A stretch of 64,000 bases of DNA from Piliocolobus tephrosceles. Lineage: Eukaryota > Chordata > Mammalia > Primates > Cercopithecidae. The notes below the pieces were generated by a model. That model did not search any database, was not told the DNA's origin, and saw nothing but the letters and a program-made list of their open reading frames with translations. Of the stretch, positions 10,993-22,448 are shown piece by piece (position 1 is the stretch's first letter; every line of letters starts with the position of its first letter). Location of the stretch: the NCBI RefSeq assembly GCF_002776525.5, contig NC_045446.1, forward strand, positions 62,240,160-62,304,159, in the 5' to 3' direction. A program made the position numbers and the translations under genes.

Positions 10993-11356
10993 TGATATGA
11001 TTTAGCTCTGTGTCCCCACACAAATCTCATCTTGTAGCTCCCATAATTCCCACATGTTGTGAAAGGGACCTAGTGGGAGATGATTGAATCATGGGGGTGG
11101 GTCTTTCCTGTGCTGTTCTCATGATAATGAATGGGTCTCATGAGATCTGATGGTGTTAAAAACGGGAGTTTCTCTGCATAAGCTCTCTCTTTGCCTGCTG
11201 CCATCCACATAAGATGTGACTTGCTTCTCCTTGCCTTCTGCCATGATTGTAAGGTCTCCCCAGCCATGTGGAACTGTAAATCCAATAAACCTCTTTCTTT
11301 TGTAAATTGCCCAGTCTTGCATGTCTTTATGAGCAGCGTGAAAAAAGACAAATACA
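10993..11356 (+). repeat. THE1 5' LTR
   Basis: TGATATG start, CA end before the internal start. Contains ATAAA-type signal near 11284. Well known MaLR LTR sequence. Confidence 0.9.
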
Positions 11357-11600
11357 GTAAATTTGTACTGGTAGTGGGGCATTGCTGAAAAGATACCCCA
11401 AAACGTGGGAGCAACTTTGGAACTGGGGAACAGGCAGAGGTTGGAACAGTTTGGAGGGCTCAGATGAAGACAGGAAAATGTGGGAAAGTTTGGAACTTCC
11501 AAGAGACTTGTTGAATGGTCTTGACCAAAAGCCTGATAGTGATACAGACGATAAAGTCCAGGCTGAGGTGGTCTCAGATGAAGATGAAGAACTTGTTGGG

Positions 11601-12032
11601 TGTCAGGCCTCTGAGCCCAAGCTAAGCCATCATATCCCCTGTGACCTGCACGTATACATCCAGATGACCTGAAGCAACTGAAGATCCACAAAAGAAGTGA
11701 AAATTTTCTTAACTGATGACATTCCACCATTGTGATTTGTCTCTGCCCCACCCTAAATGATCAATGTACTTTGTAATCTCCCCCAGCCTTAAGAAGGTTC
11801 TTTGTAATTCTCCCTACCCTTGAGAATATACTTTGTGAGATCCACCCCTGCCCGCAAAAGATTGCTCCTAACCCCACCGCCTATCCCAAAACCTATAAGA
11901 ACTAATGATAATCCACCACCCTTTGCTGACTCTCTTTTCAGACTCAGCCCGCCTGCACCCAGGTGAAATAAACAGCCTTATTGCTCACACAAAGACTGTT
12001 GGTGGTCTCTTCACATGGACATGTGTGAGACA
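11601..12032 (+). mobile_element. Solo LTR7 (HERV-H LTR)
   Basis: Starts TGTCAGGCCTCTGAGCCC and ends in TGAGACA. It contains TATAAGA near 11896 and AATAAA near 11967. It has no internal HERV-H sequence. The THE1 sequence on either side joins cleanly, with TTGGG at left and TCGGG at right, a 5-base duplication with one mutation. It arose by LTR-LTR recombination of a full HERV-H, or as inserted solo. Confidence 0.92.
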
Positions 12033-12337
12033 TCGGGAACTGGAGCAAAGGTAACTCTTGTTATGTTTTAGCAAAGAGACTGGCAGCATTTTGTCCCTGC
12101 CCTAGAGATTTGCAGAACTTTGAACTCAACAGAGATGATTTAGGGTATCTGGTGGAAGAAATTTCTTTTTTCTTTTTCTTTTTTTTTTTTTTTATTATTT
12201 TGGGGTAGAGTCTCACTCTGTCACCTGGGCCGGAGGGCAGTAGTGTGACCTTGGCTCACTGCAACCTTCAGCTCCTGAGTTCAAGTTTTTCTCATGTTTC
12301 AGCCTCCCAAGTAGTTGAGATTACAGGCATGTGCCAC

Positions 12338-12778
12338 TGTAGCAGGATGAGTCAAAACCTCTCAGACACCGAGTTGTAGAAGGAAGGGCTTTCTTCAGCT
12401 GGGAGCATCGGCAAGCTACTGCCTTAAAATCCGAGCTCCCGGAGTGCACAATTTCTGTCCCTTTCAAGGGCTCACAACACTAAAAATTTCATATGAAAGG
12501 GTCATGATTGATTTGAGCAAGCAGAGAGTACATGACAGGGGCTGCATGCACCGGTGGTCAGAGAGAAACAGAACAGGGCCGGGAGTTTCACAGTGTTCTT
12601 CTATACAATGTCAGGAACATCAGTTTCTAAGTCATGAGTTGATTTTTAACTACTGGGTTTAGGCCAGGCAGACCTGGGCCTGGTGCCAGGCTGCCTGTCT
12701 TTGGTTTTACTTCATTGTTTTTTTCTTAAAACAGGTCCCGAATATAAAACAATATGAGAGGGTCTCTCTCTTTCCTCA
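12338..12778 (-). repeat. 3' LTR of minus-strand provirus
   Basis: TG...CA ends on the plus strand at 12338 and 12778. Matches 17753-18211 over its length. Confidence 0.9.
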
Positions 12779-12795
12779 TTTCCCCCCTTTTGAGA
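12779..12795 (-). promoter_or_regulatory. Polypurine tract
   Basis: The minus strand reads AAAAGGGGGGAAA directly before the 3' LTR, the expected plus-strand priming site of a retrovirus. Confidence 0.8.
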
Positions 12796-13056
12796 CTCTC
12801 ACTTTTTATTAGTGGGAGTTCTCACTCTTATTTTTGCTACTTATGTCTTTTTGTGCAATAGGTTGATAGTGATTCATATAGTACACTTGTGCTGAAGCAT
12901 TTTGGTGAACTAAGGTAGCGATGAAGCTTTTTTATCATTTGAAGAAGTACAGGTAGCAAACGAGGGAGCAGTAAGCAGGTTCTTATTACTATTATCACTT
13001 TTATTATAAGAGTTTTAAATCCTCCTAGTGCTAGCAATGAATTTGTAAACATGGCT

Positions 13057-13308
13057 TCAGGGTTGAATTCGTGCTACACTTGTACGGGCACATATGACTA
13101 TGTCTTTAACTACTTGCCTTTGATTATTTATGTGTAGACAGTAATTAGTAAGGTTAAATTTCTTATAGACCTCTTTTTCAGCTGCTAGCAAGTAGTCGAG
13201 AGCCAGTCTATTTTGATAGATAGCATTTCTTATCTGAGTTTCTTGCTGGGCCAGAATAGTCAAGGCTTGACCGGTTTTATTAGTGATGATTTTTAAAACA
13301 GCTTGCAA
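13057..13308 (-). pseudogene. ERV env TM fragment
   Basis: Open for 83 codons. Shows the heptad and immunosuppressive-type region of an env transmembrane subunit, with cysteines of the C-X6-CC class partly changed. Broken on both sides. Confidence 0.7.
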
Positions 13309-14216
13309 CCATATGATTCAGTTGAGCCTGTAAATGGGGGTCCAGTATTCCCATGAGCCATCTTGTGTCTAAGTGGCAGGTCTATAGTATTGTATAATTT
13401 TTTAGGAGGTCATTTATCATGTTTTTAATTACCTATGGCTATGCTTCATTTTCCATGGGAAGCATAGACAGGGAAGCCCCGAAGTTCACCTGTTTTTATG
13501 GGCAGTAAGAAGAAAGATGGTTTAATAGTGCCAATAACACAACCACCTGTCTACTGGTCAGGCAGCTTAGCATAGGCTCTATGTCTACATATCCAGTATA
13601 ACCTGGTGGGGGCAGTGTCGTCCTGGTGGAATTCTGGGCGGGACTGTTTTTGCAGTACTATTACACAGCTTTTGCCTAAGACAACTAAGCCACCCCACAG
13701 GATGAGTGAATCCTTTTCCTTCTCTAGCTATGCAATACTGTCTAATAATTGAGACTTTTAGAACCCAAAAATTATCAGGGTGGTTCTTTTGGGCCAGGAA
13801 TTTATCAGGAACTGGGTCTGTAGGAACTAATTATTGGGCTTCCCATGGCCATTGATCTCCTGTTACAGTTTCTCCACAAACATAATATGAAGTGACTTTT
13901 AGACTGGGCTACATGTTCGGCTAATTGTAAAAACAAATCTTTAGTTTTTCCCTGGAATCTCAGGTACTGGCATATTTAGTTCATCATAGAAAGTCTGAAA
14001 TATTGGTTCTTGAGAGTGTCTTTGAACCTCGCCTTTTATTAGGATGCTTACACTAGGATCTAGTCCTTTTTCATCAATGTCTAATGTTACATACTTTTTG
14101 TATTCCATTTTGGGTTTGAGGGGTTTGTGATTACCAATTCTAAAGGGTTGTAGCTCCCACTCATGAAGGAGGCTGACTTTTTTTTTTTTTTTGGAGCCAA
14201 AAAGGATTTTAAATAT

Positions 14217-14265
<49 letters not shown>

Positions 14266-14286
14266 AGTAGCCCAAATGATACAAGA
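13309..14286 (-). pseudogene. ERV env middle region, degenerate
   Basis: Lies between the env start and the TM piece in the same orientation. Many stops. No frame worth calling. Confidence 0.5.
14205..14264 (+). repeat. (ATTT)n microsatellite
   Basis: About 13 ATTT units in the env remnant. Confidence 0.95.
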
Positions 14287-14562
14287 TCAGTATTGACACA
14301 TCTCACATAAATATGATTCTTGACAGATATCCTTATTTTCTGTTGTGTAACTTTTTTCCAACTCTAGAGAACCACATCCCATCCCATGCTGCTTATTATT
14401 CATAGTGGCACTTAAAATGTCAAATTTTAAGGTTACATTTTTGGGGACCCCTCTTTTTTCTGTTATAGCTATGACTTTACTTGTGTCACTTAGAAAAGGA
14501 CCAGTCCTTAATTTTATTTTGAAAACTGTGATCATGGAAGGTTCAGAGGGGTCATAGCACAC
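14287..14562 (-). pseudogene. ERV env SU fragment
   Basis: 91-codon open piece following the env start in another frame. Assigned to env by position. Confidence 0.5.
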
Positions 14563-14600
14563 ATTAGGCTGGTCACACTTCCTGGATTACATACTTTGTA

Positions 14601-14810
14601 CTAGGTGTCATTATACAAACAAGTTTCTTTCAGATTCCTGGTACACTTACAATAACCATAAAATAATAGGACTGTAGCAATCTTTTGTCCTACCTCAGTG
14701 ACTTGATGTATATACTGGGAACAGCCCTCAGTTTGAGGAAGGTCAGTTGAAGTCCTTACTGTACAAGTCCAAATTTTAAGGAAAATGAGTCCTGTGATGA
14801 GTTTCCTCAT
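14601..14810 (-). pseudogene. ERV env start with signal-peptide-like N terminus
   Basis: Begins with Met-Arg-Lys and a hydrophobic run, 69 codons, then stop. It lies only about 60 bases after RNase H sequence, so the rest of RNase H and integrase are deleted. Confidence 0.6.
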
Positions 14811-14869
14811 GCTTTGGCGTGCGTGGACCAGTCAGCTTCCGGGTGTGACTGGAACAGGGCTTGTCGTCT

Positions 14870-15365
14870 TTTTCAGAGTCACTTTGCAGGGGTTAGCAAA
14901 GCTGCTCCCATCCACGTACAGCTCCCAGTCTACTGATGTTTAAGGATGGTCTCGGAGGTTAGGCCTACTAGAATAAACTGAGTCCAATACTTTACACAGT
15001 TATGTTTAACTGGGCTCTTTGATACCAGCAGCAAGGTGGCAGGTTTAGGGTGTTGCAAACTTCAATGGTTATGTGGGGATTTTTATAGAGCAAGCTTTGG
15101 TATCTAGTTAGTCTAACATTTATTAGCTAATGGTGTCCTTTGGTATTTATTAAAATCACCACACCATGGGGGGACTTTATGTTTAGGTTTTGCCTAAGAG
15201 TTAGCTTGTCTGCTTCTTGTGCTAATAGGGTGTTGCTGCCAGGGCCCTTGGACATGGGGGCCAGCCTTTGGAAATTTCATCTAGTTGTTTTGAGAGATAG
15301 GCCACTGGCCTTGGCCAGGGCTTTACAGTCTGGGTTAAAACTCCAACTGCCATTTTTCATTTCTT
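14870..15365 (-). pseudogene. ERV pol fragment: RT end and RNase H start
   Basis: The minus strand shows the gammaretroviral RT connection region, then the YVDGS-type start of RNase H near 14920. Several stops. Ends abruptly near 14875 at a deletion junction. Confidence 0.7.
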
Positions 15366-15379
15366 TTTTTTTTTTTTGA

Positions 15380-16221
15380 CACATAGAGTGTAAGAGTTTT
15401 GACAGGTCAGGTAGCCTCAGCGCTGGGGCTGACATGAGTTTTTCTTTTTAACTCGTGAGAAACTTGTTGCTGTTAGTTGTAATAGATGTAGTTTATTTAA
15501 TCTACATTTTTATTGACTGTCATCTACCAAAATATTGACTTAAATCCTGTAACTATTTGATTTCAAGCTTTAAACTGATCTGGTATTCCTTGCAGGGTGC
15601 TAATTGTATCTAAATAGATGTGAGGGTTGAAAGACCCATAAGGGGCTTCTCTCATTTTACAATGTCTTATCTTTTTTTTTCTTCCTCTGGTTGATGAAAT
15701 GCCAAGGTGAAAGGGATAGCCAAATGGACTAAAGCACAAGTGCCACTCTAGTTATTTGGCAGAGTGCCCAGTAAAGGTCCACCACAATACCACCACACAT
15801 CCTCTTGGGGATGAACAAGGGCTGACTGATTGATAAGCTCTTGAAAATTCTTAAGTTCACTGCATCCCTTCAGGTCTCCAAGGAATGCTAAGTCTCCTCC
15901 TTGCTGTGAGAGACACGAAGTGAACTTAGTGTTGGGAGACAGAAGCTGGATGGCTCCTGGGACTGACCTGCAGGGACCTTGGGATATAGCAGAGAGAGCC
16001 TGGCATGATTTAATACTCCAGACTGTAGAATCCTGGAAAAGAGCTACCATGCAGCCCACGCCTGGTCGACTGGAGGACCACCTTAGTGGAAGGGAGACAA
16101 TCAGGGCCTCTGGCCTGATATGTGCACAAGCATAATAATTGCTTTTGTTCAACCTGCAGATGGAATATTTGATCCATTTCAACCAGGCATTTGCATCTTG
16201 GTATGCTGTCTTAATTGCCAA
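15380..16221 (-). pseudogene. ERV env fragment misplaced upstream of pol
   Basis: 157-codon open stretch (16221-15748) with surface-subunit features: repeated cysteines, potential N-glycosylation sites and the conserved WxGTCALV-like region just past its end. It then runs on with stops to about 15380 and meets a run of A on the minus strand (15365-15380). In a normal provirus env lies after pol, so this piece is out of order. Confidence 0.65.
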
Positions 16222-17730
16222 AGTTTGTTTTAAGTCTTTAACTTATATGATCTTCTAGTAAAATGAATGTTTTCTTTGGCACCTATTTTTATTAGTTTTT
16301 AGACCAAAAAAAGCTAAACACCATTTTATATTTAATAATGCTTTTTGTATGATTTTTATACCAGATAAGTTAAATTTTACCTTTATATTTGTGTGTTATT
16401 AATGTTAATCTTAATTTTAATAAAACCTTGTAGACATATTTATCCAACTTTTTAGTTTGACCATAAGGTAAGATTTTATAGACTCTTTTCAATCTTTTAT
16501 AATTTTTGTTAAAGAGCAAGTTGATATTTTAAGAAATCCTGTTGCATTTTTACTTTAACGTCCAGTTCACAGAAAAACTGGATGATACCTTTTTAACTTT
16601 AGCTAATATGTTTACACACAGAATTTTCTTTACAATTAACATCTTAAAACTTGCCTAAACTTTCAAAACAATAATTTTTTGACTTTTTAATATAGGTAAA
16701 AATCCACATTCTTACATCTCTTTATAATTTTTTTACTAAAGATATATTTTACTTTTTTTTACACCTTGCACATAAACTGTTTTTACAAGAGTACTCAGGA
16801 GGCTTTATTACTTTTAAATTATATAACATTGTTTTGCATAAACTTTTTTTATAGTATTTTTTCTTTTACGACTATTGCAGACAATTTTTTTTGACATGTC
16901 TCAACTTTCTGACTTATTACAAACATTTTTCTAAAAAATAATCAGTTAATTTATTTTGGGACAAGAATTTACCATATAACATTCTTTTTATGTAAATTCT
17001 GCCTCCCCCCCTTTTTTTTTCTTTCTTAAAATTTTTCAACATAGTTCCTAGTGGGATGGGCTTATTTTGCACCTGACCCATGTTTTCTTAAGACAAAATA
17101 CCACACTCATACCACACACACTCACCACAAAAAAGAATGGGTAAAGAGGGCACACACACACACTGTTATCGTTTATACCAAACCAAAATCAGAATATCAC
17201 AAAATTCAAAATCCAAGTATCAGGAAATTTAAGCCAAGTCAAAACCAAAACCAAAGTATCCAGCAATTCAAGTCAAGCCAAAACCAGAATAAAAGTGCAG
17301 ATACAAGGACACCGTGGGTGATCAGGCAACACTTCCACTCAAATGGAGTGGGGCAACTTCCAAAGACTAGTCTTACCTAGTCAAGTCAAATCAAAACCAG
17401 AACAAAAATGCCAATACAGGCACACCGCTGGTGATCAGGCCACGCTTCCACTCAAATGGAGTGGGGCAAATTCCAAAGACTAGTCTTACCAAGTTTCAGA
17501 TGTCTGGACTCCAAGTGCCAGTTCCTTCCCGGTGTTCAGCCACTGTTAATCCTCCGTGGGTGCCTGCTACGTGCTGCTCTGGTGTGGCATTCCACTGGGA
17601 CAATTGCCTACCCGGGAGCGCTCTTTGGATCGCGTCACTCAGGCTGGCCAGAGTCCCCCGCGGGGATGCTCCACAGGGCAGGCCTAAGCCACCTAAGGGG
17701 CTGCCTCAGCTGCCCATCAGTTACCTCACT
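16222..17730 (-). other. Provirus 5' leader, AT-rich, with tandem 113-bp duplication
   Basis: No gag frame is recognisable. 16250-17040 is very AT-rich. 17265-17377 and 17378-17490 are two direct copies of about 113 bp, differing at several bases. Confidence 0.6.
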
Positions 17731-17750
17731 TCCTGGTCAAGGAACCAAGA
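17724..17750 (-). promoter_or_regulatory. Primer binding site, tRNA-Glu-like
   Basis: Just inside the 5' LTR the minus strand reads TGGTTCCTTGACCAGGAA, close to the complement of the 3' end of tRNA-Glu. Confidence 0.65.
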
Positions 17751-17752
17751 AA

Positions 17753-18211
17753 TGTAGCAGGATGAGCCGCAGACAATACCTCTCAGACACCAAGTTGTAG
17801 AAGGAAGGGCTTTATTCAGCTGGGAGCATTGGCAAGCTACTGCCTTAAAATCTGAGCTCCTGGAGTGCACAATTTTTGTCCCTTTCAAGGGCTCACAACA
17901 CTAAAGATTTCACATGAAAGGGTCATGATTGATTTGAGCAAGCCGGGGGTATGTGACAGGGGTTGCATGCACCGGTGGTCAGAGAGAAACAGAACAGGGT
18001 CGGGAGTTTCACAGTGTTCTTCTGTACAATGTCAGGAACATCGGTTTCTAAGTCATGAGTTGATTTTTAACTACTGGGTTTAGGCCAGGCAGACCCGGGC
18101 CTGGTTCCGGGCCTGGCACCGGGCTGCCTGTCTTAGGTTTTACTTCGTTGTTTTTTTCTTAAAACAGGTCCTGAATATAAAACAATATGAGAGGGTCTCT
18201 CTCTTTCCTCA
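17753..18211 (-). repeat. 5' LTR of minus-strand provirus
   Basis: Partner of 12338-12778, 459 bp, with a small internal duplication near 18090-18125 (GGGCCTGG repeated). Confidence 0.9.
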
Positions 18212-19553
18212 CCACCATGCCTGGCTAATTTTTGTATTTTAGAAGAGACAGGGTTTCACCACGTTGGCCAGGCTCATCTCAAACTCCTGACCTCAGATGA
18301 TCCACCCAACTCAGCCTCCCAAAGTGTTGGAATTACAGGCATGAACCACCATGCCTGGCTGCAGAAGAAATTTCTAAGCAGCAAAGCATTCAAGAGGTGA
18401 CTTGGGTGTGGTTAAAGGCATTCAGTTTGATAAGGGAAACAGAGAATAAAGGTTCAGAAAATTTGCAGCCTGACAATGCAATAGGAAAGAAAAGCCCATT
18501 TTCTGAGGAGAAATTCAAGCCAGCTACAGAAATGTGCATAAGTAACAAGAGGAACATTGACCCACAACACAATGGGGAAAATGTCTCCAGGGCATGTCAA
18601 AGGTCTTCTTGGCAGCCCCTCCCATCATAGGCCCAGAGGTCAAGGAGAAACAGTTTCATGGGCCAGTCCAAGGGTCCCTGTGCTGTGTGTAGCCTAGGGA
18701 CTTGGTGCTTTATGTCCCACCTGCTCCAGCCATGGCTGAAAGGGGCCAATGTAGAGCTTAGGCCATGGCTGCAGAGGGTGGAAACCCCAATCCTTCGCAG
18801 CTTCCACGTGGTGTTGAGCTTGCAAGTGCACAGAAGTCAAGAATTAGGATTTCGGAACCTCCACCTAGATTTCAGAAGATGTATGGAAATGCCTGGATGC
18901 CCAGGCAGAAGTTTGCTGCAGGGGTGGGGTGCTCACCGAGAACCTCTGCTAGGGCAGGATGGAAGGGAAATGTGGGATTGGAGCCCCCACACAGAGTCCC
19001 TACTGGGTTGCTGCCTAGGGGAGCTGTGAGAAGAGGGCCATTGTCCTCTAGCCCCCAGAATGGTAGATCCACTGACAGCTTGCACTGTTTGCCTGGAAAA
19101 GCTGCAGACTCTCAATGCCAGCCTGTGAAAGCAACTGGGAGGGAGGCTGTACCCTGAAAAGCCACAGAGGCAGAGCTGCCCAAGACCATGGGAACCCACC
19201 TCTTACATTAGTGTGACCTGGATATGAGAGATGGAGTCAAAGGAGATCATTTTGGAGCTTTAAGATTTGACTGCCCTGCTGGATTTTGGACTTGCAGGAG
19301 CCTGTAGCCTCTCTGTTTTGGCTAATTTCTCCCATTTGGAGTGGTTGTATTCACCCAATGCCTGTACCCCCAGGTACTTGCTTCTGATTTTACAGACTCA
19401 TAGGCAGAAGGGTCTTGCCTTGTCTTGGCTGAGACTTTGGACTGTGGACTTTTGAGTTAATTCTGAAATCAGTTGAGACTTTGGGGGACTGTTGGGAAGG
19501 CATGATTGGTTTTGAAATGTGAAGATATGAGATTTGGGAGGGGACGGGTGGAA

Positions 19554-19913
19554 TGATATGATTTGGCTCTGTGTCCCCACCCAAATCTCATCTTGTAGCT
19601 CTCATAATTCACTCATGTTGTGGGAGGGACCCAGTGGGAGATGACTGAATCATGGGGGTGGGTCTTTCCCATGTTCTTGTGAGAGTGAATGGATCTCGCA
19701 AGATCTGGTGGTTTTTAAAACAGGAGTTTCTCTGCACAAGCTCTCTCTTTGCCTGCTGCCATCCACATAAGATGTGACTTGCTCCTCCTTGCCTTCTGAC
19801 ATGATTGTGAGGTCTCCACAGTCATGTGGAATTGTAAGTCCAATGAACCTCTTTCTTTTGTAAATTGCTCAGTCTCAGGTATGTCTTTTTCAGCAGCCTG
19901 AAATGGACATACA
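19554..19913 (+). repeat. THE1 3' LTR
   Basis: Same sequence class as 10993-11356. Its right end is uncertain by a few bases. Confidence 0.88.
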
Positions 19914-21546
19914 ACAATACTCAAGAGAGCAAGTGTGGATAGCTTTGGTTCATGAGGTTTTTGGTTTTTGTCAAAAGCATAAATGTATACTGAAACTACC
20001 CAGAAAAGCAAAGTATAGAACAGTATGCTACCATTTGTGCACAGAAATGGGATATATGTGGTGTAAATGCATAGAATTTGACCAGATGTATACCCAGAGA
20101 CCAGAACACTCAGTGACCTCATGTTCATACTTTGGCAAACACATGTGTAGTATCCTTAACTTAAATGTACCATTGTTGTGTACATTCTAGTGTTACTGGA
20201 ATTTACATAACTATTATTAAGTCAGATAAATCATTCTGTGTCTTTGTATTTTCACTTCCTATTTTGTATATTTATGTATACATACACACATACCTATACA
20301 TATTTCAATAAGGTATAACTTTGCCTGGTCCAAAAATCAAAACAACAAAGAAAGGCTTACAGTGAAAGTTCACTTCCCCCAGATGATCACCTTATTGATT
20401 TCTTTTCATACCTTTTCAGCATTTTCTCCTGCAAACACAGATATTCTGACTCCGCCTTTTTTACACAATTTTTTTTTTTTACCTAGCATTCTTCTGCACC
20501 TTCCTTCTTCCACATGGAGGTTTTTCCATATTTGTACATCAGGAACTTTCTCTTTCTTTGTTACCACATTAAATTCCACGGGGTAGATGTACCATAATTT
20601 AACTGGGTCCTTATTGAAAGACAATTGAGCTGTCTCCTAGACAAAGCCTTGTGCACCTTCCCTAACAGAGGGTCTAACCAAGCAGGCAGGATGGGGTTAT
20701 AAAGTAGGTGGGGAGGTGGGAGAGACTCCACCTTCCCAGGTGGGCTGAGAACAGAGGTAAGGCCCTGCAGCAGGACAGAGGGAAAAGTGGGGATGAGAGA
20801 TGGGAGGCGAGATAGCACCTCCCCATCTCCTGGGAGGCTGGGCTCTCTGCTGTCTTTGCCTCCACTGACCAACCACTATCTGTTCTTGCTCAGCCCCCTC
20901 CTCCATTTGCCACTGACCTGTTGGCCTCCCCCAACCTCTGAGCCTGCTTCTGCCTGGGTAATTTCCCAAGACCCAGGAGGGTGAGTGGTGAGGTGCGATT
21001 GCCCCCATCCCCTTGCCTCCCACAGCATCTGCTCTGGGACCATGAACGATAGCTGACAGCTCCATGGCCTTTGCTGTCCCCATCTCAGCTTCCCTGGGCA
21101 TCTAAACCTCAGCTGTCCTGGGGTAAGAGGACGGGCTGAGGAAGCAGAAGCCTGAGGCTGTCTAGAGTCTCATTCCTGCATCAGCAGGCCACCACATGTG
21201 GTTCCTCCTTGTGCAAATTTGAGAGGAATTGCATAAAACACTGGAGAAATCCAAGAGGGGAAGTCCACAAGGGCGGTGGTTCCCTCCATGATCACAGAGC
21301 AAGCTGGTGTCAGAGCCTGGACCTAGAGCACTGTTGCATGGGAAGCAGGAGGAGGGTCCTGCCTCCAGGTCAGGGAAGGGCTCCCTCTCACCTCTACACA
21401 TCCTGCATTTCTTGGTTCAGCTGCCCTGTGGTGGATGCAGGGTGGGGAGGGCAGAGATCTGGGCTTGGGAGGGAGACAGTACAGACTCTCGTGGCTGCTG
21501 CCCCTCCCTCAGGCCTTGTCCACCTCTGACTGTGGGTCTCTGGCAG
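19914..21546. other. Intergenic and upstream region of FOLR3
   Basis: No complete gene. 20620-21546 is GC-richer, Alu-free and probably holds the former promoter and 5' untranslated exons of FOLR3. I cannot place their edges. Confidence 0.5.
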
Positions 21547-21602
21547 GAATAGATAGACATGGCCTGGCAGATGATTCAGCTGCTGCTTCTGGCTTTGGTG
21601 AC
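21547..21602 (+). pseudogene. FOLR3: FOLR3 signal-peptide exon, part before the provirus
   Basis: Acceptor CAG at 21544-21546, start ATG at 21559-21561 (Met-Ala-Trp-Gln-Met), a leucine-rich core, then the insertion point after GTGAC at 21598-21602. Confidence 0.93.
21598..21602 (+). repeat. Target site duplication, left copy (GTGAC)
   Basis: Identical to 24940-24944. Removing one copy plus the provirus makes the receptor reading frame continuous. Confidence 0.95.
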
Positions 21603-22070
21603 TGTTTGGACGAACGGAGGCAAGATGGCGCACTTCCGGGTTCTTCATCACCAACTTTTCCCGTGCGCGCAAAAATGCAGCCGGCGCCCGGGAAGGTGCA
21701 GACCAACCGGGCATGTGCCAGGAGACATCAATCCGAAGAGACCAAGATTTACCTGGTCGCACCTGTGGAACGCCCCCCGACACGCCCGTGCCCCGCCTAT
21801 TGCCCTCCCACTCCCAGAAAAGCCGCTCCCGGCGAGCCCGCGGCACGGACTTCCCAGCCCCCACTCCTGTTGGGACTGTATTAGGAACTCCGCCCGAGAG
21901 CTTCACCGGGTGACTCTCTTGGCCTCCTTTGCCGGAGGCCGACAGACCTCACCCCCACACCTTCTTCCCTGAAGCTAGGTGACCAAAAATAAATTAGCAG
22001 TTTTGCTCCTACCCTTGCCTGCTCATTGGTTTTTTTGTGCCCGCTCTGGTGGTCTTAGAAAAACAAATCA
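21603..22070 (+). repeat. 5' LTR
   Basis: TGTTTGG...AAATCA ends, poly(A) signal AATAAA at 21988-21993. 468 bp, equal in length to the 3' LTR. Confidence 0.95.
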
Positions 22071-22072
22071 GT

Positions 22073-22090
22073 TGGTGCCGAACCCGGGAG
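22073..22090 (+). promoter_or_regulatory. Primer binding site
   Basis: TGGTGCCGAACCCGGGAG begins two bases after the LTR. It resembles the tRNA-Arg-type site known for ERV9-like families; assignment tentative. Confidence 0.7.
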
Positions 22091-22448
22091 GAGACCCCTC
22101 CTCAGGGCCCCCAGGGTCCGGGGAGCCTCCTCCTCCTCCTTCCATGCTGCGGACGGACCAGGACCTGAGACCCGCTTCCCTCACTCTCACGGCCTCTCTG
22201 GGGTAAGTGCCCTTGTCTCCTCTTTACCTCCCTCGGCCAAAATTCCTGCGCAGGTCCGAGGCCCACTTTTGAGCCATCAAGTGGCTCAGGAGACCCGTTC
22301 AGGACGGAGACGTCCGCCTGAAGGTAATCTCCACCTTGGCTCCAAGAGTCTCCAGTCTGTCTCTGCTGGTTCCAAAGGACGCTTTGAAGCCAGGCAGAGA
22401 TCCACTTCCATTTCCATTGTGTCCATTGTGTAAGTAAAGAGGAAACAA

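Larger units (their letters stand above)
12338..18211 (-). mobile_element. Minus-strand ERV1 provirus, 5.9 kb, tRNA-Glu type primer site
   Basis: Two LTRs (441 and 459 bp), a 4-base target duplication CCAC, a polypurine tract next to the 3' LTR and a primer site next to the 5' LTR define a provirus read on the minus strand. The primer site suggests a HERV-E-like family. Reading 5' to 3' on the minus strand there is an AT-rich leader, an env fragment (16221-15380), an A-run, the end of reverse transcriptase and start of RNase H (15365-14880), an env start (14810), env remnants and an env TM piece (13308-13057). Most of gag and pol are absent. The LTRs differ at about 22-24 aligned positions by eye, about 5 percent, many at CpG. 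Confidence 0.85.
12150..18370 (-). repeat. Alu split by a provirus
   Basis: Inverted Alu with parts 12160-12337 and 18212-18362. The Alu's own target duplication GAAGAAATTTC is seen at both outer ends. The provirus interrupts it with CCAC at 12334-12337 and 18212-18215. Confidence 0.88.
10993..19913 (+). mobile_element. Complete THE1 (MaLR) element, nested insertions inside
   Basis: Two THE1-type LTRs in the same orientation (10993-11356 and 19554 to about 19913) surround THE1 internal sequence in three pieces: 11357-11600, 12033-12160 and 18363-19553. The pieces sum to about 1.5-1.6 kb, the normal internal length. The interruptions are a solo LTR7 and an inverted Alu that is itself split by a provirus. 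The non-LTR internal sequence has no intact gene. Confidence 0.88.

Noticed and set aside
11382..11672. 96-codon frame ending in LTR7
   Set aside because: Covers THE1 internal sequence and part of LTR7; a chance frame across an element boundary.
17097..17165. CRISPR-like or regulatory repeat around the CACA run
   Set aside because: A simple ACACAC run in provirus leader; eukaryotic DNA, no spacer structure.
21435..21884. Open frames crossing the FOLR3 exon into the LTR, and the same type at 24494-24841
   Set aside because: The same frame content occurs in both LTR copies, so it belongs to the LTR, not to a gene.
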